From assembly GCA_903885375.1 (NCBI GenBank), contig CAISIK010000207.1, positions 62,001 through 126,000 on the forward strand: DNA of 64,000 nt, written 5' to 3'. How positions within the stretch are numbered: position 1 is the stretch's first letter; every line of letters starts with the position of its first letter. The DNA is from an uncultured Pseudomonadota bacterium. Lineage in GTDB: Bacteria; Myxococcota_A; UBA796; SXON01. Positions 1 through 7,502 of the stretch are shown one piece after another. A program made the translations under genes and the position numbers. The notes beneath the pieces are model-generated. The model worked only from the letters and a program-made list of their open reading frames with translations. It had not been told where the DNA came from and did no database searches.

Positions 1-37
1 ACGTGTCGCAGGCGAGGAGGAGGAGGAGGCTGGTCAT
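1..37 (-). CDS. Lipoprotein, N-terminal fragment (runs off left edge)
   Basis: Read on the minus strand from the ATG at 37, the first twelve codons give MTSLLLLLACDT. This is a short hydrophobic signal ending in an LAC lipobox, the same style as many lipoproteins in this window. A GTG lies directly upstream at 40. About 9-14 nt further upstream, at 51-56, is a -10-like TACCGT. The gene is divergent from the SET gene that starts at 93. Only the signal peptide is visible, so function cannot be assigned. Confidence 0.6.
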   Translation of the reverse strand, partial: MTSLLLLLACDT

Positions 38-92
38 CACGGGCGGACGGTATCGCGACGGGCGGGCGGGGGCCCGGGCGTTAGGGGCCGGC

Positions 93-1208
93 GTGGCCGG
101 TGCCCCCCCCGATCCCGACTTCTTCGCCCTCGTGGAGTGGCTCCGGGACCGCGGCGGGTTCGTGGGCCCCTTGCGGCTCGCGCAGGTCGGTGGCCAGCGC
201 GAGCTCTTCGCCGCGGAGGACATCGTGTCGGGGCAACGCCTGCTCTCGGTGCCGCTTCGCGCCTGCCTGAATGATGCGCGAGCGAGGGAAACCCGGGCGG
301 GGGCGGCCGTGTACGCGGGATGGGAGGGCCCCGCCCGCGAGGGTGTGGCGCTGGCCGCGGCCTTCGCCGAGGTCCGCGCCTCTGGCGACCCGGAGTGGCA
401 GCCCTACCTGCGCACGGTGCCGTCGCGGGTGGAGGGCCGCCCGGCCGAGCTGTCGGCGGCCGATCGGGAGGCGTGCGAGGGCACGCTCGTGGGCGCCCTC
501 CTCGGCGATCTCGGGTGCCGCCACCAGCTCGAGTGGAGCTGGCTCGCGAAGGATGCCCAGGTCTTCGAAGGGTCGCCCGGCGCCTGGTCGGAGGTGCGGG
601 CGCTCGTCACCAGCCGCCAGTACCACCTGCACCCCTACGAGGGCACGGCGCTCGTGCCGGTGGCCGACCTCTTCAACCACACGCGCTCTCCCGACGTGGA
701 CTGGACGTTCGACCGGGATCGCGGCCGCTTCGAGGTGCACGCGCGTCGCGCGGCCTCCGCGGGTGCGCCGCTCCGCACCTCCTACGGGGCCAAGTCCAAC
801 GCGCGGCTCCTCGTGCACTACGGGTTCACGCTCGCCGAAAACGCTGACGATGAGGTGATGGTCGACCTCGGTGAGCTCGGCGTGGCCTGCCTCGGCTATC
901 CGCAGTGGGGTGGCGATCTCGCGGAGCTGCGGCGGGGGCTCGGCATCGACAGCGGCACGCCCGCCTCGCGGCGGTCGGGGTGGCGCCGGCTGTGTCGCGC
1001 CCTCGTGGAGCGCCGGTTTCGGCTCCGGAGGGTGCCCGCGGATCACCCCGCGCGGGTGGACCTGGAGCGGGTCGTCTCCGGGGAGCGCCGGGTCATCGAG
1101 GCCTGGCTCATCCGCTGTGCGCGCGGGCTCGCCCAGGTGGTGGAGCGGGGGGCCTCCCCGCCCCGGCGGTTGCGCCTCGTGGCCGGCCGGCACCGCCGCG
1201 ATCAGTGA
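93..1208 (+). CDS. SET domain protein (RuBisCO-LSMT/SETD-like lysine methyltransferase)
   Basis: The protein is 371 aa and has the bipartite SET signature of the plant RuBisCO LSMT and SETD3/SETD6 type. ADLFNH lies at about residue 191 and SYGAKSNARLLVHYGF at about 229. The Asn-His pair and the final Tyr-Gly-Phe are the S-adenosylmethionine and active-site elements of the family, and an iSET-like helical region lies between the halves. Such enzymes methylate protein lysines with SAM; the substrate here is unknown. The GTG at 93 is preferred because an AGGGG lies just upstream and because the preceding bases read as a lipoprotein start on the other strand. It converges on the CotH gene with a 7-nt overlap. 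The family call is firm; the substrate cannot be inferred. Confidence 0.78.
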   Translation: MAGAPPDPDFFALVEWLRDRGGFVGPLRLAQVGGQRELFAAEDIVSGQRLLSVPLRACLNDARARETRAGAAVYAGWEGPAREGVALAAAFAEVRASGDPEWQPYLRTVPSRVEGRPAELSAADREACEGTLVGALLGDLGCRHQLEWSWLAKDAQVFEGSPGAWSEVRALVTSRQYHLHPYEGTALVPVADLFNHTRSPDVDWTFDRDRGRFEVHARRAASAGAPLRTSYGAKSNARLLVHYGFTLAENADDEVMVDLGELGVACLGYPQWGGDLAELRRGLGIDSGTPASRRSGWRRLCRALVERRFRLRRVPADHPARVDLERVVSGERRVIEAWLIRCARGLAQVVERGASPPRRLRLVAGRHRRDQ

Positions 1209-2419
1209 TCGGCCACGCTCGAACGCAGCTGCGCAGGGCGGTCCTCGATCCAGGTCTGGAAGCAGGAGGCCTTGGCGTGGAAGGTGTCGATCCCCCACGG
1301 CCAGCGCGGGTCGGCCGCCACCGAGTCGGCGATGCGCGCTTCGGTCTCGGCGGCGAACCCGGCGAGGTCGGTCTCCTCCATGAGGTCGGCGATCTCGAGG
1401 GTGTGCGCCTCCACATCGGCCCAGCACGCGGCGTTGGCCCGGCACCATCGGGTGAGGTACGCGCCCGCCGTGGTGTTGAGCGCATCGAAGTACCCGGGTT
1501 CGCAGGGGCGATCCTCGTCGGGTGGGTAGGAGTAGCTCCAGGTGGAGTCCGCCCCCCAGGGGGATAGCGTCACGGAATCGGTGAGCGGGTCGTGATACAG
1601 ATAATAGTTGTTCAGGTTGTACGAATAACTATCGTTGTGGTTGACCGCCCGTTCGAGCGCGATGTATCGCGTAAGCCGCGCCCAGTCGAAGTGGGCCCGG
1701 ATCTCTTCCTCCTCCCCGCTGGCGGCGGCGGCGCAGGCCCGCGGGAGACCTGATTCGTCGTGGGCTTCGCCGAGGTCCTGCGGGGGGTAGTCGCCGCAGT
1801 CCCGGTCGAAGTCGCAGCTGCGACACATCTCGTAGAGGCCGCCGTTGCTGTCGGGCCAGTTCGCCTCCACGAACTGGTCGTCCATCGACTCCACGATGGT
1901 GTAGAGGCCGACCAGGTCGCCGTTGAACCGCACGTTGGCGTAGCCGGTGCGGGGGGCGGGGTTTCCGGCGAGCCGCCAGGTGCGGTAGGCGAGGGTCTCC
2001 GCCATCATCGAGCCGTCCCAGTAGTTGCTGTCGAGCGTCAGCCGCTCGCGCCCCTCCACCCGCAGGCCGGGGATGTACTCGTCGAACTTGAGCTTCCAGG
2101 CGGGCCGGGCATCGAGCCACTGGTAGGTGGAGCTCCCCTTGAGGCGCACGCCCACGGGCTCGTAACGTTCGCCGCGGAAGGTGAAGGCGCCTTCCACGTA
2201 CTCGGTCGGCGCCGCGGCGAGGGCCGCGATGGCCGCCTCGTCGAGCTCGATCTCCAGGTCCAGCACCCCGGTGTCGGCGAAGAACGCGGGCTCGTCGGGC
2301 CCGTTGTCCTCCCCGGACCCGCCGGGCAGGGCGATGGCTTCGTCGGCCGGCGGTGCGGCCGATGGGGGAAGGGCTTCGGGCGTGGCGAGGCACCCGGCCA
2401 CGAGGACGAACAGCCGCAT
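1202..2419 (-). CDS. CotH-family kinase-like lipoprotein
   Basis: The protein is 405 aa and starts at the ATG at 2419, 7 nt downstream of a strong GAGGAGG ribosome-binding site. The N-terminus MRLFVLVAGC is a lipoprotein signal, then an acidic low-complexity stretch and a CotH domain. Recognisable segments are VRLKGSSTYQWL (the ATP-binding lobe), IVESMDDQFVEANW, and NNYYLYHDPLTD followed by LSPWGADSTW. The last corresponds to the metal-binding PWDxDxxW motif, with Gly in place of the first Asp. CotH proteins are atypical extracellular protein kinases or structural spore-coat proteins; delta-proteobacterial lipoprotein versions are uncharacterised. The gene is divergent from the MopE-repeat lipoprotein gene, with 53 bp between the two starts. 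Confidence 0.8.
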   Translation of the reverse strand: MRLFVLVAGCLATPEALPPSAAPPADEAIALPGGSGEDNGPDEPAFFADTGVLDLEIELDEAAIAALAAAPTEYVEGAFTFRGERYEPVGVRLKGSSTYQWLDARPAWKLKFDEYIPGLRVEGRERLTLDSNYWDGSMMAETLAYRTWRLAGNPAPRTGYANVRFNGDLVGLYTIVESMDDQFVEANWPDSNGGLYEMCRSCDFDRDCGDYPPQDLGEAHDESGLPRACAAAASGEEEEIRAHFDWARLTRYIALERAVNHNDSYSYNLNNYYLYHDPLTDSVTLSPWGADSTWSYSYPPDEDRPCEPGYFDALNTTAGAYLTRWCRANAACWADVEAHTLEIADLMEETDLAGFAAETEARIADSVAADPRWPWGIDTFHAKASCFQTWIEDRPAQLRSSVADH

Positions 2420-2461
2420 GTCGTGCCTCCTCTCTTCGTGCGTATCCCGCCCGCGTCGTGT

Positions 2462-2467
2462 CATACT
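2462..2467 (+). promoter_or_regulatory. -10-like element 5 nt before the start codon
   Basis: CATACT ends 5 nt upstream of the ATG at 2473 and no ribosome-binding site is visible. Transcription from this element would begin at or next to the ATG, giving a leaderless mRNA. No convincing -35 is seen. Confidence 0.35.
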
Positions 2468-2472
2468 GCCCC

Positions 2473-4761
2473 ATGCGCCTCCTGCTGCTCCTTGCGCTCG
2501 TCGTCGGCTGTGAGAACTCCAGCGGGGGCAAGTCCTCCGACGTGGATGGAGATGGCCTCGCGGGCGCCGCCGATTGTGACGACACCGATGCCACCGTGGG
2601 CGGTCCTGCCGAGTGGGTGGTGGATGCCGACGGCGATGGCTACGGCGGGAGCGACGGGGTGGAGGCCTGCGAGCGGCCCGACGCCGCGGCCGACCTCACC
2701 GGCGACTGCGACGATGCCGATGCCAACGTGCATCCAGAGGCCCCCGAGCTGTGCGACGGCAAGGACAACGACTGCGACGGTGTGGTGGACGAGGAGATGG
2801 GCGAGACCTACTACGTGGATTCCGATGGTGACGGCTTCGGGGATCCGGACTCGGCTGCGGTGGCCTGCGAGCAGCCCATCGGGTCCGTCACCAACCCCGA
2901 CGACTGCGACGATGGCGACCCGGCCCGGTTCCCCGAGAACACGGAGGTGTGCAACGGCGTGGACGACGACTGTGACGGGGCCACCGACGAGGAGGTGGGG
3001 GACACCTTCTACGCCGACGTCGACGGCGATGGATACGGCGATGCTGCCTCACCGATCGTGGCGTGCGAGGCCCCGGCGGGCAGCGCCGCGAACGCCGACG
3101 ACTGCAACGATGGTGCCGCCGCGGTGAATCCCGCGGCCATCGAGCTGTGCAACGGGGTCGACGACGACTGCGACACACTGGTGGACGAGGATGACGCCGC
3201 CGACGCTCGCGACTGGTTCATCGATGGCGATGGGGATGGGTACGGCACTGATACATCCACCGTTGTATCATGTGTCGAGCCCGCGGGCTTCAGTGCTTCG
3301 GCCGATGACTGCGACGATGTCGAGGCGGCCATTCACCCGGGCGCCGCCGAGTCGGACTGCGCCGACCCGGTCGACTACAACTGCGATGGCAGCGTGGCCT
3401 TCGCCGACGCCGACGCCGACGGGTGGGCGGCGTGCACCGAATGCGACGACGCCGATGCCGGCGTGAACCCTGCGGCCACGGAGGTCTGCGACGGCAAGGA
3501 CAACGACTGCGATGGCACCGCCGACGAGCCCGACGCCACCGACGCGCTCACCTGGTATGCCGACGCCGATGGGGATGGGTACGGCGATGCCAGCGCCGAC
3601 CAGCGGGCCTGCGACGCACCGGCCGGAACGGTGGCGGATGCCACCGACTGCGATGATGCGGTCGCCGCCGTGAACCCGGGCGCCCCCGAGCTGTGCAACA
3701 GCCGCGACGATGACTGCGATGGCGAGGTGGACGAGGCGAGCGCCGCCGACGCCACCGTCTGGTACGCCGACGCCGATAGTGACGGGTACGGCGACGCCAC
3801 CACGCCCGAGAGCGCGTGCGATGCCCCCGCCGGGTTCGTGGCTGACAACACCGACTGCGACGACACGCGCCGCCTCAGTAGCCCGGCCGCCACCGAGTAT
3901 TGCAACACGGTGGACGACGACTGCAACGGCGTGGTCGATGATGCCGCGGCCGACGCCCGCACCTACTGGGCGGACTCCGACGGGGATGCGTACGGCGACG
4001 CCAGCGTGTCCACGACCGCCTGCGCCACCCCCGCGGGCTACGTCCGCGACGACGACGACTGCGACGACACCGACGCCGACATCAACCCGGCGGAGACCGA
4101 GATCTGCGACGACCTCGACAACGACTGTGATGGCACGATCGATGGCGTGTCGGAGCTCTTCGACTTCGACAGCGGCATCTCGTCGAGCTGGATGGCGCTC
4201 AACGGGCGGGCGGCCTCGGCCACCTCGGGGGGCAATGGCTTCCTCCGCGTGATGGACCTCACGGGGAGCGCCGTGGGCACCGCCTGGCTGGTGGAACGGA
4301 TGGACGCGGCCGATTTCGAAGTGAGCTTCTCCTTCCAGATACACGGCGGGAGCGGTGCGGACGGCCTTGCCTTCGCCTGGCTCTCCGACACCAGCACGGC
4401 CTCCATGGGCAGCTCCGGCGGCTACCTCGGCGTGTATGGGCTCCACGGGTACGCCGTGGAATTCGATACCTACACCAACGGCTGGGACACGAGCGAAAAC
4501 CACGTCGCGCTCATCAACCCGGCCACCATGTCCGACTACGTCGCCTCCTCGGCCATCCCCGAGCTGGAGGACACCGGCTGGCACGATGCCACCATCACCA
4601 TGACGGCCGGCACCGTGGAGGTGTGGGTGGATGGCACCCGGTACATCAACTACGCCATCGCCGGCTACAGCATGACCGACGCGATGATGGGGTTCACGGC
4701 CGGCACGGGGTCGCTCACGAACTACCACGACGTCGACGACCTCGAAATGACCTGTCCGTAG
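2473..4761 (+). CDS. Lipoprotein with MopE-type metal-binding repeats and C-terminal L-type lectin-like domain
   Basis: The protein is 762 aa. MRLLLLLALVVGC is a lipoprotein signal. Residues about 20-560 are some eight copies of an Asp/Cys-rich unit of 55-65 residues with the pattern DCDD...NP...E.CNGVDDDCDG..DE...YADxDGDGYG. This is the MopE-like 'putative metal-binding motif' family, with DxDxDG calcium-loop character. Residues about 560-762 lack Cys repeats and look like a bacterial L-type lectin: GADGLAFAWL, VEFDTYTNGWD, ENHVALI. Together this suggests a surface protein that binds Ca or Cu and a glycan. The start is the ATG that gives the lipobox. The unit at 3243-3275 uses codons much richer in A/T than its neighbours and contains a perfect TGATACA/TGTATCA inverted repeat. 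Confidence 0.82.
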   Translation: MRLLLLLALVVGCENSSGGKSSDVDGDGLAGAADCDDTDATVGGPAEWVVDADGDGYGGSDGVEACERPDAAADLTGDCDDADANVHPEAPELCDGKDNDCDGVVDEEMGETYYVDSDGDGFGDPDSAAVACEQPIGSVTNPDDCDDGDPARFPENTEVCNGVDDDCDGATDEEVGDTFYADVDGDGYGDAASPIVACEAPAGSAANADDCNDGAAAVNPAAIELCNGVDDDCDTLVDEDDAADARDWFIDGDGDGYGTDTSTVVSCVEPAGFSASADDCDDVEAAIHPGAAESDCADPVDYNCDGSVAFADADADGWAACTECDDADAGVNPAATEVCDGKDNDCDGTADEPDATDALTWYADADGDGYGDASADQRACDAPAGTVADATDCDDAVAAVNPGAPELCNSRDDDCDGEVDEASAADATVWYADADSDGYGDATTPESACDAPAGFVADNTDCDDTRRLSSPAATEYCNTVDDDCNGVVDDAAADARTYWADSDGDAYGDASVSTTACATPAGYVRDDDDCDDTDADINPAETEICDDLDNDCDGTIDGVSELFDFDSGISSSWMALNGRAASATSGGNGFLRVMDLTGSAVGTAWLVERMDAADFEVSFSFQIHGGSGADGLAFAWLSDTSTASMGSSGGYLGVYGLHGYAVEFDTYTNGWDTSENHVALINPATMSDYVASSAIPELEDTGWHDATITMTAGTVEVWVDGTRYINYAIAGYSMTDAMMGFTAGTGSLTNYHDVDDLEMTCP

Positions 4762-4763
4762 GG

Positions 4764-4834
4764 CCACCCCCTTGACGCCTCCGCGTGGCAGGCCTGCCGC
4801 GGCCGGGTGACGGTCGTCCGTCGTCAAGGGGTGG
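4764..4834. repeat. Nested inverted repeat in the intergenic region
   Basis: CCACCCCCTTGACG (4764-4777) faces CGTCAAGGGGTGG (4822-4834), 13 pairs with one bulged C. Inside it is the perfect 12-bp palindrome GGCAGGCCTGCC (4787-4798). There is no T-tract after the outer stem, so it does not look like a simple intrinsic terminator. It lies between the MopE/lectin gene and the HTH-like gene. Confidence 0.6.
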
Positions 4835-4908
4835 GCATGCCACGGAAGGAGGGGCGTTTTTTGGGTGGCGTGGCGCTTGCAACCGCCGGGCTCGTTCCTG
4901 GAGTGAAC

Positions 4909-5334
4909 GTGTCTGGATTGGATGTTTTCGAGGTTTCATGGCGAGTGGGCGCCGGGGAGTACCGCTTCTCCTCGCCGAGGTCGGTGTTCACCCTGCCGGA
5001 TGGGGCGGAGCTGGCGTTGCCCCTCGCGGCGTGGGCGGGGCTGCGGGAGGTGCTGCGGCTCCTCCCGGTCGCGCCCGGCGAGGCCAGCGAGGCGAGCGTG
5101 CCTCTCCCGAGCGGCAAGCCCACCCCCACCAACCGGGGAAAGGCCTGGCTCCCCGAGGAGGAGGAGCGGTGCGCGGCCGCCTGGACCTCCGGCGACGAGC
5201 CCGCCGAGATCGCGGTCGCGCTGGGAAGGAGTCGCGGCGCCGTGCTCGCGCGGCTGGTGAAGCTGGGGCTCTTGGAGGAGGGCGAAGCCGAGCTGCGCTT
5301 CCCGGTGGCGAAGGGCGGGGAGCCGGCCGGGTAG
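4909..5334 (+). CDS. Small protein with C-terminal HTH/SANT-like domain
   Basis: The protein is 141 aa from the GTG at 4909, which has GGAG 6 nt upstream. Earlier in-frame starts at 4837 and 4807 are possible. The first 65 residues look like a beta-rich domain (VFEVSWRVGAGEYRFSS). Residues about 80-125 fit a compact helical DNA-binding fold: AWLPEEEERCAAAWTSG, then PAEIAVALGRSRGAVLARL, then LGLLEEG. That is the 'W..EE...L...IA..LGRS..AI..RL..LG' pattern seen in SANT/Myb-like bacterial domains. It lies 30 bp upstream of the PARG-like gene and in the same direction, so the two may be co-transcribed. No specific function is known. Confidence 0.6.
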   Translation: MSGLDVFEVSWRVGAGEYRFSSPRSVFTLPDGAELALPLAAWAGLREVLRLLPVAPGEASEASVPLPSGKPTPTNRGKAWLPEEEERCAAAWTSGDEPAEIAVALGRSRGAVLARLVKLGLLEEGEAELRFPVAKGGEPAG

Positions 5335-5364
5335 GCGGCGCGGCGCGGGGATAAGCCACCCGCG

Positions 5365-6267
5365 ATGCTGCACGTGCTCCCCTGCCAGGACTCCCCTGCC
5401 GCCGCCGAAGCGTGCCGCACCGTGCTGGACATCCCGCATGAGCGCGCGGCTGAGCTCGGCCGGACCGCGGTGCGCGCTGCCGACGAGGGACACTATCTCG
5501 CCCTGGACGGCCGCCGCGTGGACTGGGCGCCGCTCGTGGCCCGGGCGGTCGCCGGCCGACGGAGCGTACGGCCCAGCGCCAGGCTTCCCCGCGCCCCGGC
5601 CCGACGCTTCCCCTGGACCACCGTGGTGGTTCGGAACGAAACCACCCTGGCCGCCGCGCAGCGCCTCGCCGCGCGCAACGTGCGGACACTCACCCTGAAC
5701 TTCGCCAACGGCGAGAACCCCGGTGGGGGGTTTCTACACGGCGCCCTGGCGCAGGAGGAGGCGCTCTGCCGCTCGAGCGCGCTGTACGCCACCCTCCGCG
5801 GGGATCGCATGTACGAGGCGCATGCGTGCCGCTCGGACCCCGACGCGAGCGACTGGATCATCCTCTCTCCCGCCGTCCCGGTGTTCCGTTCGGACGCCGG
5901 GGACCCACTCCCGGAGCCCTGGCTCGCCGACTTCGCGACTTGCGCCGCGCCCCAGGCGGCGGTCGTGGGCGTGGAGGAGTCGGGGGACCTGATGGAGAGT
6001 CGGATCCGCCGCCTGTTCGAGGTCGCGCATGCCTACGAGTACGAGGCGCTGGTGCTCGGGGCCTGGGGCTGCGGCGCGTTCGCGAACGATCCCCATCGCA
6101 TCGCCGGGATCTTCCACGAGGTGCTCGCGTCGGACTTTTTGCAGTGTTTCAGCGAGGTTGATTTCGCGATCGCCGACTTTTCGCCCGACCGACGGTACCT
6201 CGGGCCGTTTCGTGACACATTCGCCCGTGTTGGCGCGCCCGCGAGGAACGCCGGCCCCGCGCGCTGA
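5365..6267 (+). CDS. Microbial-type poly(ADP-ribose) glycohydrolase (TIGR02452/DUF2263-like)
   Basis: The protein is 300 aa with the PARG macrodomain signature: NFANGENPGGGFLHGA followed by LAQEEALCRSSALY at about residues 112-141. GGG-X6-8-QEE is the catalytic loop, with the paired Glu residues as catalytic acids. A second conserved block, VLGAWGCGAFANDP at about 230, forms the macrodomain phosphate loop. The enzyme would hydrolyse poly- or oligo-ADP-ribose, or reverse ADP-ribosylation, in the cytoplasm. The length matches free-standing bacterial homologues. No ADP-ribosyltransferase is encoded nearby; the upstream HTH-like protein is the only candidate partner. The start is the ATG at 5365, preceded by a -10-like ATAAGC. 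Confidence 0.85.
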   Translation: MLHVLPCQDSPAAAEACRTVLDIPHERAAELGRTAVRAADEGHYLALDGRRVDWAPLVARAVAGRRSVRPSARLPRAPARRFPWTTVVVRNETTLAAAQRLAARNVRTLTLNFANGENPGGGFLHGALAQEEALCRSSALYATLRGDRMYEAHACRSDPDASDWIILSPAVPVFRSDAGDPLPEPWLADFATCAAPQAAVVGVEESGDLMESRIRRLFEVAHAYEYEALVLGAWGCGAFANDPHRIAGIFHEVLASDFLQCFSEVDFAIADFSPDRRYLGPFRDTFARVGAPARNAGPAR

Positions 6268-6299
6268 GCCCGCTTCGCGCCGCCTGGCCCGTCCCCACG

Positions 6300-7502
6300 C
6301 TACTCCGCGTCGGCGAACTCCCAGAGCCGATACCGTCCTTCGAGCGGCCATTTCCCATTGGTGACCAGGAACGCGCTCTTGGCGCTCTCCTTCCAGCTGG
6401 GGAGCACCGTCACCGTGTCGCCTTCGCCCTCGTTCGCGTCGTCCGGCAGGTTCAGGCGATGGAAGGTGTCGCCGCTGCCATCCCCGAGGAAGAGCGAATC
6501 CGGGCGGTCGTGGTCGCGGTTGACCCCCTCGACCAGGAAGATGTCCATGTCGCCATCGCCGTTCGCATCGCCCATCGCGACGTCGCGACCGTGCACCAGC
6601 GCGGCGGCATGGTCCGTCTCGGGAAACCGACCCGCCCGGTTGAGCCGCACCGACAGCTCCTGCGCGGTGACGCCAAGCAGGTCGAGCCAGCCATCGGCGT
6701 TCACGTCGGCCAGCTCCGCGTCACGCAGGTGAAGGTCGGCCAGGCCGAGGTCGGCCGCCACGTCGGTGTACACGCCGCGGGGGGACTGGCGGTAGAGATA
6801 AATCCGCTCGCTGGCACACAACAGCAGGTCCTCCAGCCCGTCCTGATCCACGTCGCCGCGGGCGCTGCAGGTCGCGCCGATCTCGGCGCCCAGGCCGCTG
6901 CCGCTGTCCTCGGCGAGGCTGGCATCGCCGCCGGATACACCAAGGTAGTGCCGGTTCGGGCTTGGGAAGTCGACGCCTATCTCGTTGCCCACGAACAGGT
7001 CGGGGGATGCGTCGCCGTTGGAATCGAGAAACAGCACCTCCCGGCCGCGCCCGGCGCCATCCTCTGCGCCGGAGCCCACGACTTGGTTGTCGAAGCCGCT
7101 GCCGTCGGCCCGCTGCACCCAAAGCTCATCGAGTCCCGCCACCTCCGAGGTGCCCTGATGGGCGCCGATCACGGCGTAGAAGTCGAGGAGGCCATCGCCG
7201 TTCACGTCGGCGGCGTCGCAGCCGTGCCGGTCGGCGATCGGCAGGGTGAACCAGTGGGAGTACGCACCGTTGCCTTCGTTGCGGAGGATCGGCCACTCGG
7301 CGCGGTTGTGCGCGGGCACGATCAGATCGGCGTCGCCGTCGTTGTCGAAGTCGGCCACGCACGGTTCGCCCTGGGTCCCGACGCGCACGTCGAGGTCGGG
7401 GCTCGCGGCCGCCGCCACCTCCGACGGGATCAGGGAGGCCGTGCGCTCCGCCCCCGCCTCCTCGCAGGCGCCCAACCCGAGCAGCAGCAGGCCCGCGATC
7501 AC
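6300..7502 (-). CDS. FG-GAP/VCBS repeat lipoprotein
   Basis: The protein is 400 aa from the GTG at 7502; the signal MIAGLLLLGLGAC ends in a lipobox. The body contains at least six FG-GAP/VCBS-like calcium loops: DFDNDGDADL, DVNGDGLLDF, DSNGDASPDLF, DVDQDGLEDL, DVNADGWLDLL and DANGDGDMDIF. These predict a seven-bladed, integrin-alpha-like propeller on the cell surface. The start overlaps the stop of the upstream arylsulfotransferase-like gene by 4 nt (GTGA), so translation is probably coupled and the two lipoproteins are likely made together. The exact ligand is unknown. Confidence 0.82.
   Translation of the reverse strand: MIAGLLLLGLGACEEAGAERTASLIPSEVAAAASPDLDVRVGTQGEPCVADFDNDGDADLIVPAHNRAEWPILRNEGNGAYSHWFTLPIADRHGCDAADVNGDGLLDFYAVIGAHQGTSEVAGLDELWVQRADGSGFDNQVVGSGAEDGAGRGREVLFLDSNGDASPDLFVGNEIGVDFPSPNRHYLGVSGGDASLAEDSGSGLGAEIGATCSARGDVDQDGLEDLLLCASERIYLYRQSPRGVYTDVAADLGLADLHLRDAELADVNADGWLDLLGVTAQELSVRLNRAGRFPETDHAAALVHGRDVAMGDANGDGDMDIFLVEGVNRDHDRPDSLFLGDGSGDTFHRLNLPDDANEGEGDTVTVLPSWKESAKSAFLVTNGKWPLEGRYRLWEFADAE

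Noticed and set aside
2888-4827. Minus-strand open frames opposite the MopE-repeat gene
   Set aside because: They mirror the repetitive GAC/GGC codons and have Val/Gly/His monotony; the plus-strand protein explains the sequence.
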